DNA of 64,000 nt from CAYMZZ01 sp044463125 (GTDB taxonomy: Bacteria; Bacteroidota; Bacteroidia; Chitinophagales; Chitinophagaceae). Position numbers and translations under genes: made by a program. Where the stretch lies: the NCBI GenBank assembly GCA_044463125.1, contig JBIQMS010000024.1:5388-69387 (forward strand). The letters are read 5' to 3'. The notes below the pieces were generated by a model. That model saw nothing but the letters and a program-made list of their open reading frames with translations. It was not told where the DNA came from and searched no databases. Positions 35,465 to 44,210 of the stretch are shown one piece after another (the stretch's first letter is position 1; each line of letters starts with the position of its first letter).

Positions 35465-36118
35465 ATGCACCCTATCGTAGAGCCAGGTTCCTATATAGCA
35501 TTGGATTTTACCGTGGCCAATCAGGAGCTGAACGATGTCATCTTGAACGATATCGATCGCTTTTCAACCTGGGTTACCCAAAAGCTTGAGGCGGCTGGCG
35601 CTCGATATGGAATTGGCGGATACAATGAGCATAGGACCATTTACAGCCGAAGCGCATTGTTTGATGCGGGAGTTGATACAGAAGAACCGCGTCGGCTGCA
35701 CCTGGGGCTGGATATCTGGGGGGCAGCGCTTACGGTAGTAAGGGCGCCTCTGCACGGGAAGGTCCACAGTTTTGCGAATAATGCGGCCAGGGGAGATTAT
35801 GGTGCTACCATCATTTTGGAGCATCAGTGGGAGGGGCAGGCACTTTTTGCGCTATACGGGCATCTAAGTCTCGATAGCATTCAGGGTTTGACGGAAGGAA
35901 AAGAAATAGCAGAAGGAGAACCCTTCGCCCGTTTTGGCCTGCCCCATGAAAATGGTTACTGGCCACCTCATCTGCATTTTCAGTTGATAAGGAACATGAA
36001 GGGATACCATGGCGATTACCCGGGCGTATGCCGGTATTCTGAACGGCAACAGTGGCTGGCTAATTCACCGGATCCGATTTTGGTTTTGCCGCAGTTTGTG
36101 CAATCGACCTCCTTATAG
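35465..36118 (+). CDS. M23-type (LytM) metallopeptidase-like protein
   Basis: A 217-residue protein with the M23 zinc ligands H79 and D83 in HLGLDIWG, His in ALYGHLSLDS, and PHLHFQL (H169, H171). The family cleaves glycyl or cross-link bonds in peptidoglycan. There is no signal peptide or membrane segment, unusual for a wall enzyme, so it may act in the cytoplasm, on release, or on another substrate. ATG 35465 is chosen because an earlier in-frame start would read through the terminator. It overlaps the convergent next gene by 6 nt. Confidence 0.82.
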   Translation: MHPIVEPGSYIALDFTVANQELNDVILNDIDRFSTWVTQKLEAAGARYGIGGYNEHRTIYSRSALFDAGVDTEEPRRLHLGLDIWGAALTVVRAPLHGKVHSFANNAARGDYGATIILEHQWEGQALFALYGHLSLDSIQGLTEGKEIAEGEPFARFGLPHENGYWPPHLHFQLIRNMKGYHGDYPGVCRYSERQQWLANSPDPILVLPQFVQSTSL

Positions 36119-36397
36119 AAACTCATTTAAGATGGAATCAAATTCATCGGACAGCGAGCCCTGTGCCGGTGTGCGCCCCGCTTTCCGGTACCAGTATTCC
36201 GCATTCCATTGGTCGCCTTCCTTGCGGTGCAGGTAGGCATGCAGGAGTGCCGCTTTCGAATCGGGCAGATCCTGAATTAGTTCGTGGGCTTTATCCCAGT
36301 TGCCTTTGGCATCGTACCAAAGCGATTGCAGGTACACGATCATATCGCCAGGAGGGCTGGAAAGATTTAGGGTATCCAAAAAGTCCTGCTTATCCAT
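36113..36397 (-). CDS. small TPR-like hypothetical protein
   Basis: A 94-residue acidic helical protein. Its alternating helices (WYDAKGNWDKAHELIQDLP, then LHAYLHRKEGDQWNAEYWYRKAG) look like one or two tetratricopeptide-like repeats. Function unknown. It overlaps the M23 gene by 6 nt at the 3' end and is transcribed in the same direction as the NmrA gene, 57 nt downstream of it. Confidence 0.72.
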   Translation of the reverse strand: MDKQDFLDTLNLSSPPGDMIVYLQSLWYDAKGNWDKAHELIQDLPDSKAALLHAYLHRKEGDQWNAEYWYRKAGRTPAQGSLSDEFDSILNEFL

Positions 36398-36454
36398 AAT
36401 GGAAAGATAAGCAGGACTATGAATATTCAGTTCATTTCAGGTGCCAACAGCAGA

Positions 36455-37345
36455 TCAGCTATGCTGAAAAATGGCGGCAAATTCTTTGGCAAATTCAGGC
36501 AGCTTGATTTTACCCAGTTCAGGTTTGTGGAGCCAATAATCTTCGGTTAAACGGCCATTGTGGATGCTTTGGCCCATCTCCACATAGTTCTTCGCAGCTT
36601 CCGCCGGCAATCCTGCCTGGATCATGCCCTGCAAGGCTTGCTCATCTTCAAATTTCACCCAACTAAGTTCCGGTTTGCCGAGGGCTTTGCCAATTTCCCG
36701 GGCAATATCGTCCGTACCTACTTCATCACTGGCAATATAGCGGTAACTATGTCCGGTAAATTGGAGTTTGGCTAATTCTTCGGCCGCAACGGCTGCAATA
36801 TCTATTGGATGCACGATCGGGAATTTTCCGGCTTCAATGGAAAAGTTGCTGCCAATAATACCGGCGGTTTTGATCAGTGGAATATTCGACAGAAAATTCT
36901 GATAGAAATAGGAGGGTCTTAAATGCAAAATGTTCACATCCTCCAGCGTGTTCAGGGCCGACTCAGCACGGAACAGACCGCTTACGGGCCCGGCGCCTTC
37001 GGGTAAATGAGCTCCCACACTGGAGAGATTTACCAGGTAGCGAACTCCCGATTTCCGAATGGCATCGGCATAGATTTGCCCCTGTTTTCCAATATGAGCT
37101 TTCCAGTCGCTCGCCTGCAAAAAGGGTGGCACCATGCTGTAAACAGCATCAGCTCCCCGAAAGGCATCTGCGAGGAAGGCTCCATCGTCTACCGAACCAA
37201 TGGCGGCTTTGGCACCCGCCGCTACCAGTTCCTTCAAGTGGTCGGGATTGCGGCCAATTAGTGTTACCTCATGTCCCTGCTTCAGTAAGGTGGTGGCAAG
37301 TGGCCGGGAAATATTTCCCGCCCCACCCGTGATTACATACTTCAT
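36455..37345 (-). CDS. NmrA-like NAD(P)-binding protein
   Basis: A 296-residue atypical short-chain reductase of the NmrA/HSCARG type. The Rossmann motif is VITGGAGNISRPLATTLL (about 3-20), and YLVNLSSVGAH and the catalytic-type Tyr segment ILHLRPSYFYQN follow. Such proteins act as quinone or dinucleotide sensors or reductases. It lies directly downstream of marR and carries the same operator 21 nt before its start, so the two are probably co-regulated. Confidence 0.9.
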   Translation of the reverse strand: MKYVITGGAGNISRPLATTLLKQGHEVTLIGRNPDHLKELVAAGAKAAIGSVDDGAFLADAFRGADAVYSMVPPFLQASDWKAHIGKQGQIYADAIRKSGVRYLVNLSSVGAHLPEGAGPVSGLFRAESALNTLEDVNILHLRPSYFYQNFLSNIPLIKTAGIIGSNFSIEAGKFPIVHPIDIAAVAAEELAKLQFTGHSYRYIASDEVGTDDIAREIGKALGKPELSWVKFEDEQALQGMIQAGLPAEAAKNYVEMGQSIHNGRLTEDYWLHKPELGKIKLPEFAKEFAAIFQHS

Positions 37346-37366
37346 TTGATTTCAGTTTAATTATTG

Positions 37367-37378
37367 TTGTATATACAA
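37367..37378. promoter_or_regulatory. TTGTATATACAA operator upstream of the NmrA gene
   Basis: A perfect 12-bp palindrome 21 nt before the NmrA-like start codon. A 15-nt block around it (GTTGTATATACAAAT) also occurs upstream of marR at the same distance. Likely bound by the MarR protein. Confidence 0.8.
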
Positions 37379-37396
37379 ATATGTGTACAAAAAAAA

Positions 37397-37825
37397 TTAA
37401 GTATCAAGTTTATCGGCAATCCTGGCCATGGTTTTCACCAGGCTGTGGCTTTCTTTCTGACCCAGTATCCGTTGATAGTTGTCAGCGAATGTCATGATAC
37501 ATTTTTTCATTTGAGGGTGCAGGGATTTTGCCTTATTACTGGGAAAAACGCTGGTGATCTTCCCTTCGGTAATCCGATGTACCAGGTTCATCTCTTCCAG
37601 TTTATCCAATAAGCGCGTCACCGTACTGGGTTGCAACTGCAGTTGCTCTGCTATGAGGCTGGGCTGAATCCCTGGTTCCTCCAGCGTCAGCATCAGCAGG
37701 TACCCGTGGCTGGGCGAAATGCCCAGCGGCTTCCAACTTTCCTTTGCCAGCTTTTCTGTTTTGCGGGCAAGGGAGCTGGCGGTGAAATAAAGACATTGCG
37801 AAAAGCGGCTGTCGCTCGTAGGCAT
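37397..37825 (-). CDS. MarR family transcriptional regulator
   Basis: A 142-residue winged-helix regulator. The DNA-recognition region is QPSLIAEQLQLQPSTVTRLLDKLEEMNLVHR (helix-turn-helix from about residue 50 to 80), followed by a wing with TEGKITSVFPSNKAKS. Its own gene has a TTGTATATACAA operator 21 nt upstream, which suggests autorepression. It controls the NmrA-like reductase next door. ATG 37825 is chosen because the longer frame reads through the operator. Confidence 0.9.
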   Translation of the reverse strand: MPTSDSRFSQCLYFTASSLARKTEKLAKESWKPLGISPSHGYLLMLTLEEPGIQPSLIAEQLQLQPSTVTRLLDKLEEMNLVHRITEGKITSVFPSNKAKSLHPQMKKCIMTFADNYQRILGQKESHSLVKTMARIADKLDT

Positions 37826-37846
37826 ACGCAAAGGTAGGGCAAATAG

Positions 37847-37858
37847 TTGTATATACAA
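37847..37858. promoter_or_regulatory. TTGTATATACAA operator upstream of marR
   Basis: Perfect 12-bp palindrome 21 nt before the marR start codon, same sequence and same distance as the site before the NmrA-like gene. Typical MarR operators overlap the promoter. Confidence 0.82.
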
Positions 37859-37911
37859 ATAAAATTTTCCAGACCCCTTTTTGAACCGGAATACGGTCGG
37901 GCTTATTGTGT

Positions 37912-37919
37912 TACCTTTG
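37912..37919 (+). promoter_or_regulatory. -7 box candidate for ruvB (TACCTTTG)
   Basis: TACCTTTG fits TAnnTTTG and lies 85 nt before the ruvB start. No -33 box was found at the expected distance. Confidence 0.35.
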
Positions 37920-38004
37920 AGGGGAAATGGATGAATGCACGCTCCCGGCGGCGGAACCTGTGAATCAGAACTATTGATTAATTTCACTATCAGCACCTGT
38001 AACT

Positions 38005-39030
38005 ATGGCCAATCCGAATTTGAGTAGCGATAAGTATGACCTTTCACCCGCTGAGCGTGAGTTTGAAAACAATATCCGCCCGGCGCAGATCAGTGATTTC
38101 TCGGGGCAGGAGCAGTTGATTGAGAACCTGCGGATATTTATCAAGGCAGCGAAGCTGCGGGGCGAGGCGCTGGATCATGTGCTTTTTCACGGACCTCCGG
38201 GTTTGGGTAAGACCACGCTTTCGCGGATCGTGGCCAATGAACTGGGCGTGCAGATCAAGGAAACATCAGGGCCGGTAATTGAAAAGCCCGGCGACCTGGC
38301 GGGATTGCTTACGAGCCTGGAGCCCAATGATGTACTTTTCATTGATGAAATTCACCGCTTGAGTACGGTGGTGGAAGAATACCTGTACGCGGCAATGGAA
38401 GATTATCGTATCGATATCATGATTGATACAGGTCCCAACGCGCGCAGTATTCAGATCAACCTGAATCCTTTCACTTTAATTGGCGCCACTACCCGTAGTG
38501 GCTTATTAACTGCACCACTTTTATCGCGCTTTGCCATCAAATCGCGTCTGCAATACTATAATGCGGCCACTCTGCAAAAAATTGTTCAGCGCTCGGCTTC
38601 CATCCTCGGCACCACTATCGCTGATGATGCTGTAGCGGAAATTGCCCGCCGCAGCCGCGCCACACCCCGCATCGCCAACGGACTGCTTCGTCGCGTGCGC
38701 GATTTTGCGCAGGTGCTCAACGAAGGCATCATCGACCTTGGCATTACGCAGCATGCACTGAAAGCGCTGAATGTAGATGAACATGGCCTCGATGAAATGG
38801 ACAACCGCATTCTCCTCACCATCATCGACAAATTCAAGGGCGGTCCCGTTGGCATCGGCACCATCGCCACCGCGGTTGGCGAAGAAGCCGGTACACTGGA
38901 AGAAGTGTATGAACCCTTCCTGATACAGGAAGGCTTTTTGCAGAGAACACCCAGGGGAAGGGAAGTAACGGCGAAAGCCTATGAGCATTTGAAAAGACAA
39001 CATCCCGGCGGCGGGAATTTGTTGTTCTAA
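38005..39030 (+). CDS. ruvB: Holliday junction branch migration helicase RuvB
   Basis: A 341-residue AAA+ ATPase that, with RuvA, moves Holliday junctions for RuvC to cut. Walker A is GPPGLGKTT (63-71), Walker B DVLFIDEIHRL (about 107-117), sensor-type GATTRSGLLTAPLLSRF is present, and the C-terminal winged helix has EPFLIQEGFLQRTPRGR. Length and order are normal. Its stop codon sits at the left edge of a long composite repeat. Confidence 0.97.
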   Translation: MANPNLSSDKYDLSPAEREFENNIRPAQISDFSGQEQLIENLRIFIKAAKLRGEALDHVLFHGPPGLGKTTLSRIVANELGVQIKETSGPVIEKPGDLAGLLTSLEPNDVLFIDEIHRLSTVVEEYLYAAMEDYRIDIMIDTGPNARSIQINLNPFTLIGATTRSGLLTAPLLSRFAIKSRLQYYNAATLQKIVQRSASILGTTIADDAVAEIARRSRATPRIANGLLRRVRDFAQVLNEGIIDLGITQHALKALNVDEHGLDEMDNRILLTIIDKFKGGPVGIGTIATAVGEEAGTLEEVYEPFLIQEGFLQRTPRGREVTAKAYEHLKRQHPGGGNLLF

Positions 39031-39318
39031 GTTTTACGTAGTACGTTTTACGTTTTTAGGTTTAGGGTTGAAGGTTTAAGGTTTAAGGTTTTCGGCATTT
39101 ATATATGTTTATAGGTTAGAACTGATTTGAAAAAAAATCTGCGCTGATCTGCGGAAAAATCTGCGAAAATCTGCGGGAAAAATCTCCTGAAATATGTAGC
39201 TGCTTAAAGTACAGAAGCCTTTCCCGCAGATTTTCGCAGATGAATTGATTAAAGTAATAACTGTCAACTTTTTTCAGGACCTGACACATTCAACTTTAAA
39301 CCCTAAACCTTAAACCCC
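39031..39318 (+). repeat. nested composite repeat (ACGT, TTTAAGG, CTGCGGG core, reversed)
   Basis: ACGTAGTACGTTTTACGT units at 39031-39053, GTTTAAGG units at 39056-39090, CTGCGG units at 39128-39180, then a perfect 21-bp inverted repeat whose arms are 39160-39180 and 39220-39240, and finally CTTTAAACCCTAAACC at 39290-39318, complementary to the TTTAAGG arm. It occupies most of the 332-nt gap between the ruvB and res stop codons. It is the clearest example in the window. Confidence 0.9.
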
Positions 39319-39362
39319 AAAAAGGTACTGCTAATAAGCCAAATCCTTCTGTCTATTTTGGC

Positions 39363-41876
39363 TTAGCTCAATAGTTCGTTTATCTTCTTTTGCCATTCGT
39401 CTTCAAAAACTACCTGAAACTCGAAGTCGTGATCCGGAAATTCATCAAAAAGTTCTTTCCAGGCCTTCCTGGCGCCTAATTCATTGCAAAGTGCGAATAC
39501 ATCCTGCTTGTATTTGGTGTCTTCATTTCGCAAATGAATGCCTTTGGTTTCCAAAACATACACAGTGCCGTAATCTTCCTGGTTTTCTTCCTTATCCGTT
39601 GCCAGGAAGTCAGGATATATCTTGTTCTTTTTCCAACCCTGAATGTGGTAATCCTGCCTGCTCATATTACGATACCACCATAATAATTTTTCTTGTTCAT
39701 CGAGGTAAATGGCTACCGACTTCTCCAACTCATTAACGCTCTCTTCAGGTACGTAATCGAATAGGGATTTCTGAATTGATGTGTTATCATTTCGAACCAA
39801 CTGCTTTTGGCTTTTCACTTTGATTCTTGAAGGCAAAACAAACCCTCCTTTATCTTTAATCAGGAAAAAGCACAATTTTTTGTCGGCTATCATTTTTCTA
39901 AACACTTGTTCTGATAAACGATTGCGCTCCTTTTCCAATATCTTTTTGAGCTCTTCAATTACGTAAACAAAATTGGCGGCAATTGTTTCTCGTTCATATT
40001 TCCCCAAAAGAAGTTGAACCACCCTTTCCCCAATCCTAAAGCAGTACCAGGGATTCGGGATTATCTCCGTAATCTGCCGGGTTAGAAAAACCTCGTCTAT
40101 TTCCAAAGTACCAGCTATTTCTGCCCTGCCCGTTTCTATCAGCAATTCCTTTTCTTCCTCGCTTAACCCCAATGCGATTTCCTGTTCCCTATTCCGTTTG
40201 TTTTGAAGTGCGATATCCTGAATTCCATCAATATTGATACTCTCCCAATCAATATTGCTAAGAATATCTATTTCAAAATTTAAATCGCGCCAGCTATTTT
40301 TTTCCTGGATAACGAATTTTGGCAAATATATTTTTCCTTCAAACTTTTTAAACCCTGGACGATATTTCATTTCGCGATCTGTAAGGTTTGAACTATCCTT
40401 TCCAGGTTCATCGCTTACTATTCTTCCGGCAATATCACCCAAACCTTCTTCTTCCAGGCCATTCTTGATATCTCTCACCAATGTGCTTGCATTTTGCCGA
40501 AATGTAAACACATAACACTCGTCTAACTCCCTGACTTTTGTTTTTCTGGCAAAAGGTTGTCTTAGTATCCGTCCCACCAATTGCGTGATGCCAGTGGCGG
40601 ATGTTGGGTTAGTTAATATGGTGAGCACATAGGCAAAGGAACAATCCCAACCCTCCTGCAAGGCCTGCTTGGTGATGATGTAACGGATCTCGCAATCATT
40701 GGAAAACAGGTTTATTCCTTCAATATCATCTCTGTCACTTGATTTGATGGCAATATGCGTTTCAGGTACATTGCATTTCTTAATCAGATACTCCTTCGCA
40801 TCTTCGGCGTGAATGTATTTTTTGTCGCGTTGATCCTTTCCTGTTCGTTCCACCTGAATCAGGCAAATGGGTCGGATGTATTCACCCGTATTAGCATGGT
40901 ATTCTTTGGCTTTTGCTTCCAGATCGTTCCGTTTTTCAAAACTGGCCAAAAGAGTATCCTGCCAGTCTAAACTTGTTTTATTGGTGAGGCGGATGTCCAA
41001 CTTTATCATTTCTTCCTCGTGCAATTCCCGGCCTGTAATTTTTACCAGCTCATTGCTGTTGAGGGGCGGAGTTGCCGAAAGTTCAAGTATAAAGGAAGGA
41101 TTGAAATTGCGTATGGTATTTCGCGCTTGCTCGCCATAAGCACGATGTCCTTCGTCAACTACCACCAGGGGGCGCAACAACTTTAGAGTGTTGCCCAGCG
41201 AAGTTTTGATTTGTGTGCCAAATATTTCCGTTTCGGAGCTGAAGCAGTCCAGATTCGGAATTAATGCTTTCAACTTCCTGTGGCCTTCAAAATCATCTTC
41301 GCGCGGAAAAAAGTCCGTAAAGCCGCCCTGGTCCCTAAACAACTTCAGCGTTTCTTTATTTTGACGGTTGGCGGAGGGAAGCATGAGCATCAGCACAACC
41401 AGGTTTTCTTCAATATCGATTCGATTGAATATTTCTGTTTTTTCCCTGATAAGTGTTCGGCCACCACTTGAAATATCGAGCACCTGACGATAGGGGTGCT
41501 CCCGGTTTTTTAGTGCGGAAATGGTTTGCCGATAAATTTGGGTAGAGGGAACAATCCAGAGGATCAACCCTGTTTGTTTGTTGAGATAGGATTTTTGAAT
41601 ATTGTCGATGGCGTGGCAGGCCACCAGGGTCTTACCTCCACCGGTCGGTACCTTGAGGTAAATATCTGGCAAAGGCTCGTTTAAGCCATTTGTTTTGGAA
41701 TGGTAAACGGAGCGCCCAGTCGCTTTTTCCCATGCACGCTTAGGGAAATCGTAGTCTTTCCCCATGTCGGCATCAAATTCCAAAGCCTTTTCGTACTTCA
41801 CTCTGAATTCAGCCAATGCACTCAAATATTCTTTGAGCTCCTTTAAAACTTTTTCCTGGTAGTGCTTGAGTTTCAT
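39363..41876 (-). CDS. type III restriction endonuclease subunit (Res)
   Basis: An 837-residue SF2 ATPase-nuclease that with the Mod subunit translocates and cuts DNA carrying two inversely oriented unmethylated sites. Walker A is PTGGGKT (77-83), the DEAD-box-like motif is DEGH (241-244), and ITQLVGRILRQPF is motif VI. The C-terminal PD-(D/E)xK nuclease is visible: P755-D756, then E776 and K778 in VYVLETKGIH. All parts look intact. It starts with a one-base overlap (TAATG) after the small accessory gene. Confidence 0.95.
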   Translation of the reverse strand: MKLKHYQEKVLKELKEYLSALAEFRVKYEKALEFDADMGKDYDFPKRAWEKATGRSVYHSKTNGLNEPLPDIYLKVPTGGGKTLVACHAIDNIQKSYLNKQTGLILWIVPSTQIYRQTISALKNREHPYRQVLDISSGGRTLIREKTEIFNRIDIEENLVVLMLMLPSANRQNKETLKLFRDQGGFTDFFPREDDFEGHRKLKALIPNLDCFSSETEIFGTQIKTSLGNTLKLLRPLVVVDEGHRAYGEQARNTIRNFNPSFILELSATPPLNSNELVKITGRELHEEEMIKLDIRLTNKTSLDWQDTLLASFEKRNDLEAKAKEYHANTGEYIRPICLIQVERTGKDQRDKKYIHAEDAKEYLIKKCNVPETHIAIKSSDRDDIEGINLFSNDCEIRYIITKQALQEGWDCSFAYVLTILTNPTSATGITQLVGRILRQPFARKTKVRELDECYVFTFRQNASTLVRDIKNGLEEEGLGDIAGRIVSDEPGKDSSNLTDREMKYRPGFKKFEGKIYLPKFVIQEKNSWRDLNFEIDILSNIDWESINIDGIQDIALQNKRNREQEIALGLSEEEKELLIETGRAEIAGTLEIDEVFLTRQITEIIPNPWYCFRIGERVVQLLLGKYERETIAANFVYVIEELKKILEKERNRLSEQVFRKMIADKKLCFFLIKDKGGFVLPSRIKVKSQKQLVRNDNTSIQKSLFDYVPEESVNELEKSVAIYLDEQEKLLWWYRNMSRQDYHIQGWKKNKIYPDFLATDKEENQEDYGTVYVLETKGIHLRNEDTKYKQDVFALCNELGARKAWKELFDEFPDHDFEFQVVFEDEWQKKINELLS

Positions 41877-42226
41877 TAGTCTTTGGTTATATCGGTTTCC
41901 TCAAGGTCTAAAACCATCGAATGTATTTCATAAGTAAACCATTCCTGAAAAATCTTGAATGTTCTCCTCTGCGGCCAATCCTTTTCATCGGTATGCCAAT
42001 CGTTCAGCTCATTTTGAAATAGCTGGTCGAAATTTCTTTTTAACCATCTTTCTATCTTCTCATTGCTGTCCATTTCACGAATGAGATAAATATTCGCTTC
42101 TTCCTTCCCGGTCACCGGTCTGTCGGGATAAATGAAATTTACCCAATCGAAAAATGGCTTTTGGGGTTTTACCACAATTGCATTTCTATTGATGCTGTCG
42201 TAGAAATAGGGTATTCCAGTCATCAT
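41876..42226 (-). CDS. small accessory protein inside the type III R-M operon
   Basis: A 116-residue protein, from ATG 42226, encoded between mod and res. It shows an aromatic N-terminus (TGIPYFYDSINRNAIVVKP, FFDWVNFIYPDRP) and an acidic C-terminus (FTYEIHSMVLDLEETD). Its start overlaps the mod stop by four bases (ATGA) and its stop overlaps res by one, so it is tightly coupled to both. I do not recognise a domain. Context suggests a chaperone, inhibitor or assembly factor for the restriction complex; this is inference. Confidence 0.8.
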   Translation of the reverse strand: MMTGIPYFYDSINRNAIVVKPQKPFFDWVNFIYPDRPVTGKEEANIYLIREMDSNEKIERWLKRNFDQLFQNELNDWHTDEKDWPQRRTFKIFQEWFTYEIHSMVLDLEETDITKD

Positions 42227-43851
42227 TTTTGTATTCTGTAAATTTCGTAAGGCAATTGGCAAAAATCAATTCGGTACTCCAGGCAGGTATGGTCATCCAC
42301 ATACTTGCAGGGTGCAAAAACAAGTCGTTGCTTACCCTTGAATTTAGGCAGGTTCCGGCATCCTTCGAGTGTCAGCGCATTTCTTTTCAACCATTCAATA
42401 TCGGGTTGATAGATCAAATACACTTCGTAGTTTCTGCTCTCCCCAATAAAGCCTGTTTTTTCGTTGAGGGCCTTTTCATTAAACTCTTCCCCCGTGGCCG
42501 TATAAAATAAGTAGCGGGCAAACTCGGTAAAGGAGGGCAGATTTTTGCCCCTCAGCAGGCTTTCCATTTCAATCGCATTCCCCAGCTCAAAATAACTGAA
42601 CGAGCCACCGGTACCCTTTTTGAGCAATTCGTTTTTAGCTGTTTTTACACCTTTGATCACTCTGCGCACCCTTTCGGCCGTAATGGTATTGGCGTAGTCT
42701 TCCATTTCTACCAGAATAAACTTTCGGTTGCCGCCGTCTTCTTTGTTGAGTTCCAATATTGCCTGGGCGGTTGTGCCGGAGCCTGCGAAACTGTCAAGAA
42801 TTATATCATTTTCATTCGAAGTAATTTGAATAATTCTTTTGAGTAGACGAGCTGGTTTTGGAGTGTCAAAAGGTAGTTGGACGCTTTTGAATATATCCTT
42901 TAGCTCTTGTTTTGCTTCCTGGTTGTGTCCCACTTCTTTGTAACCCCATATTGAATTTGGAACTGTTCCTTGTTTGACTTCCGTCAGAAACTTTTTTACC
43001 GAGGGGACATTGTTACCACTTTCACCGAACCAAATTCGATTGTCAGATACAAGCTTTTCAAAATTGTCTTTTGAAGTATTCCAACTTCTACCTTGTGGAG
43101 GGTTGACAATTCTTCCACTAGGCAAAGTAATTGGATAGTCATACTCTTGTGAATATGTCTTTACACTAAAATCAGCGGGTTTCCAATTTCCTCTCTCGTC
43201 GTTATCTGGGTTTGAATAGCGATCATTCATTTCTTCTGTCCGCTCAAGTAAATTTCTCTGCCATCCAAACTTTTGCTCACCTTCGATTTTATTTTTTGCG
43301 TAGCAGACAATAAAATCGTGCATATCTGAGAAGTATTTGGCATCATTTTGAGGGCTGTATTTTTTTTGCCAAACTATGTTTTGAATGAAGTTTTGACTCC
43401 CGAAAACCTCGTCCATTAAGTTTCTCAACCTATGTTGCTCGTTGTCATCACAAGAAATAAAAATCGCCCCATCTTCGGCCAAAAGTTCACGTAACAATTT
43501 TAGCCTTGGCATCATCATACAAAGCCACTTATCGTGGCGGGTCATATCTTCCTTATCCACAACACTGCCCAACCATTCTTTTATCATCGGGCTGTTCACA
43601 TTGTCGTTATACACCCATTTTTCGTTCCCGGTATTATAAGGAGGGTCTATATAAATACATTTGATTTTTCCTGCGTAGGTAGGAAGTAATGCCTTCAAAG
43701 CTTTCAGGTTGTCGCCATGAATGATCAGGTTATCGTGCAGGGAAACTTTATCGGTCAGGCTCCATTCTTTTTTCGGCACCAGTTGGTGGTATTTTACCGC
43801 CAAATGGTGGTTTTGCACAAATGTTTTTCCTTTGAAATGAAGGGTGGGCAT
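42223..43851 (-). CDS. type III DNA modification methyltransferase (Mod)
   Basis: A 542-residue beta-class N6-adenine methyltransferase. Motif IV DPPYNTGNEKW is at 69-79 and motif I FAGSGTT at 355-361, in the beta-class order, with TPKP (330-333) just before. The region between (about 190-310) is the target recognition domain, which fixes the specificity; it cannot be predicted. Mod alone methylates; with Res it cleaves. ATG 43851 is clear, 57 nt after the XRE gene. Confidence 0.95.
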   Translation of the reverse strand: MPTLHFKGKTFVQNHHLAVKYHQLVPKKEWSLTDKVSLHDNLIIHGDNLKALKALLPTYAGKIKCIYIDPPYNTGNEKWVYNDNVNSPMIKEWLGSVVDKEDMTRHDKWLCMMMPRLKLLRELLAEDGAIFISCDDNEQHRLRNLMDEVFGSQNFIQNIVWQKKYSPQNDAKYFSDMHDFIVCYAKNKIEGEQKFGWQRNLLERTEEMNDRYSNPDNDERGNWKPADFSVKTYSQEYDYPITLPSGRIVNPPQGRSWNTSKDNFEKLVSDNRIWFGESGNNVPSVKKFLTEVKQGTVPNSIWGYKEVGHNQEAKQELKDIFKSVQLPFDTPKPARLLKRIIQITSNENDIILDSFAGSGTTAQAILELNKEDGGNRKFILVEMEDYANTITAERVRRVIKGVKTAKNELLKKGTGGSFSYFELGNAIEMESLLRGKNLPSFTEFARYLFYTATGEEFNEKALNEKTGFIGESRNYEVYLIYQPDIEWLKRNALTLEGCRNLPKFKGKQRLVFAPCKYVDDHTCLEYRIDFCQLPYEIYRIQK

Positions 43852-43907
43852 TTTTAGATATCTTTTGAATCGTTGAATGAATCTTTGTTATTATTCGGTT
43901 CAGATCT

Positions 43908-44210
43908 TCACTTTGCTTTGGCCTTTCTGTATCTCAATTTTTGCTCTGCCGCCTGCAGGGCTTTCAATGCCATTTCCTCGTCGGCTACTTCATAAAGTAG
44001 TTTATCGGAGAGCCAGGAAACGAGCAGGTCATTTTCCTTTACTTTGAAATAGCCGGCAAGCTTTATCACCTGATCCCGGCTTGCCTTGCGTTGCCCTCTC
44101 TCCACTTTACTTAAAATGGCCTGGTCAATATCGAGGAATGCCGCCACGGTTCTGAGTGGTAAGGCCCGATCCTCCCGGAGCTTTCTGATGGTTTCGCCAA
44201 AACTGTCCAT
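43908..44210 (-). CDS. XRE-type helix-turn-helix regulator of the R-M operon
   Basis: A 100-residue DNA-binding protein. The HTH is GETIRKLREDRALPLRTVAAFLDIDQAILSKVERGQR (about residues 5-41), and the C-terminus is a charged helix. It is the first gene of the mod-res operon and sits beside a TTGACA/TGTCAA operator, so it is likely a controller that delays or limits nuclease expression, comparable to C-proteins of type II systems. ATG 44210 is chosen over a TTG start that would overlap the operator. Confidence 0.88.
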   Translation of the reverse strand: MDSFGETIRKLREDRALPLRTVAAFLDIDQAILSKVERGQRKASRDQVIKLAGYFKVKENDLLVSWLSDKLLYEVADEEMALKALQAAEQKLRYRKAKAK

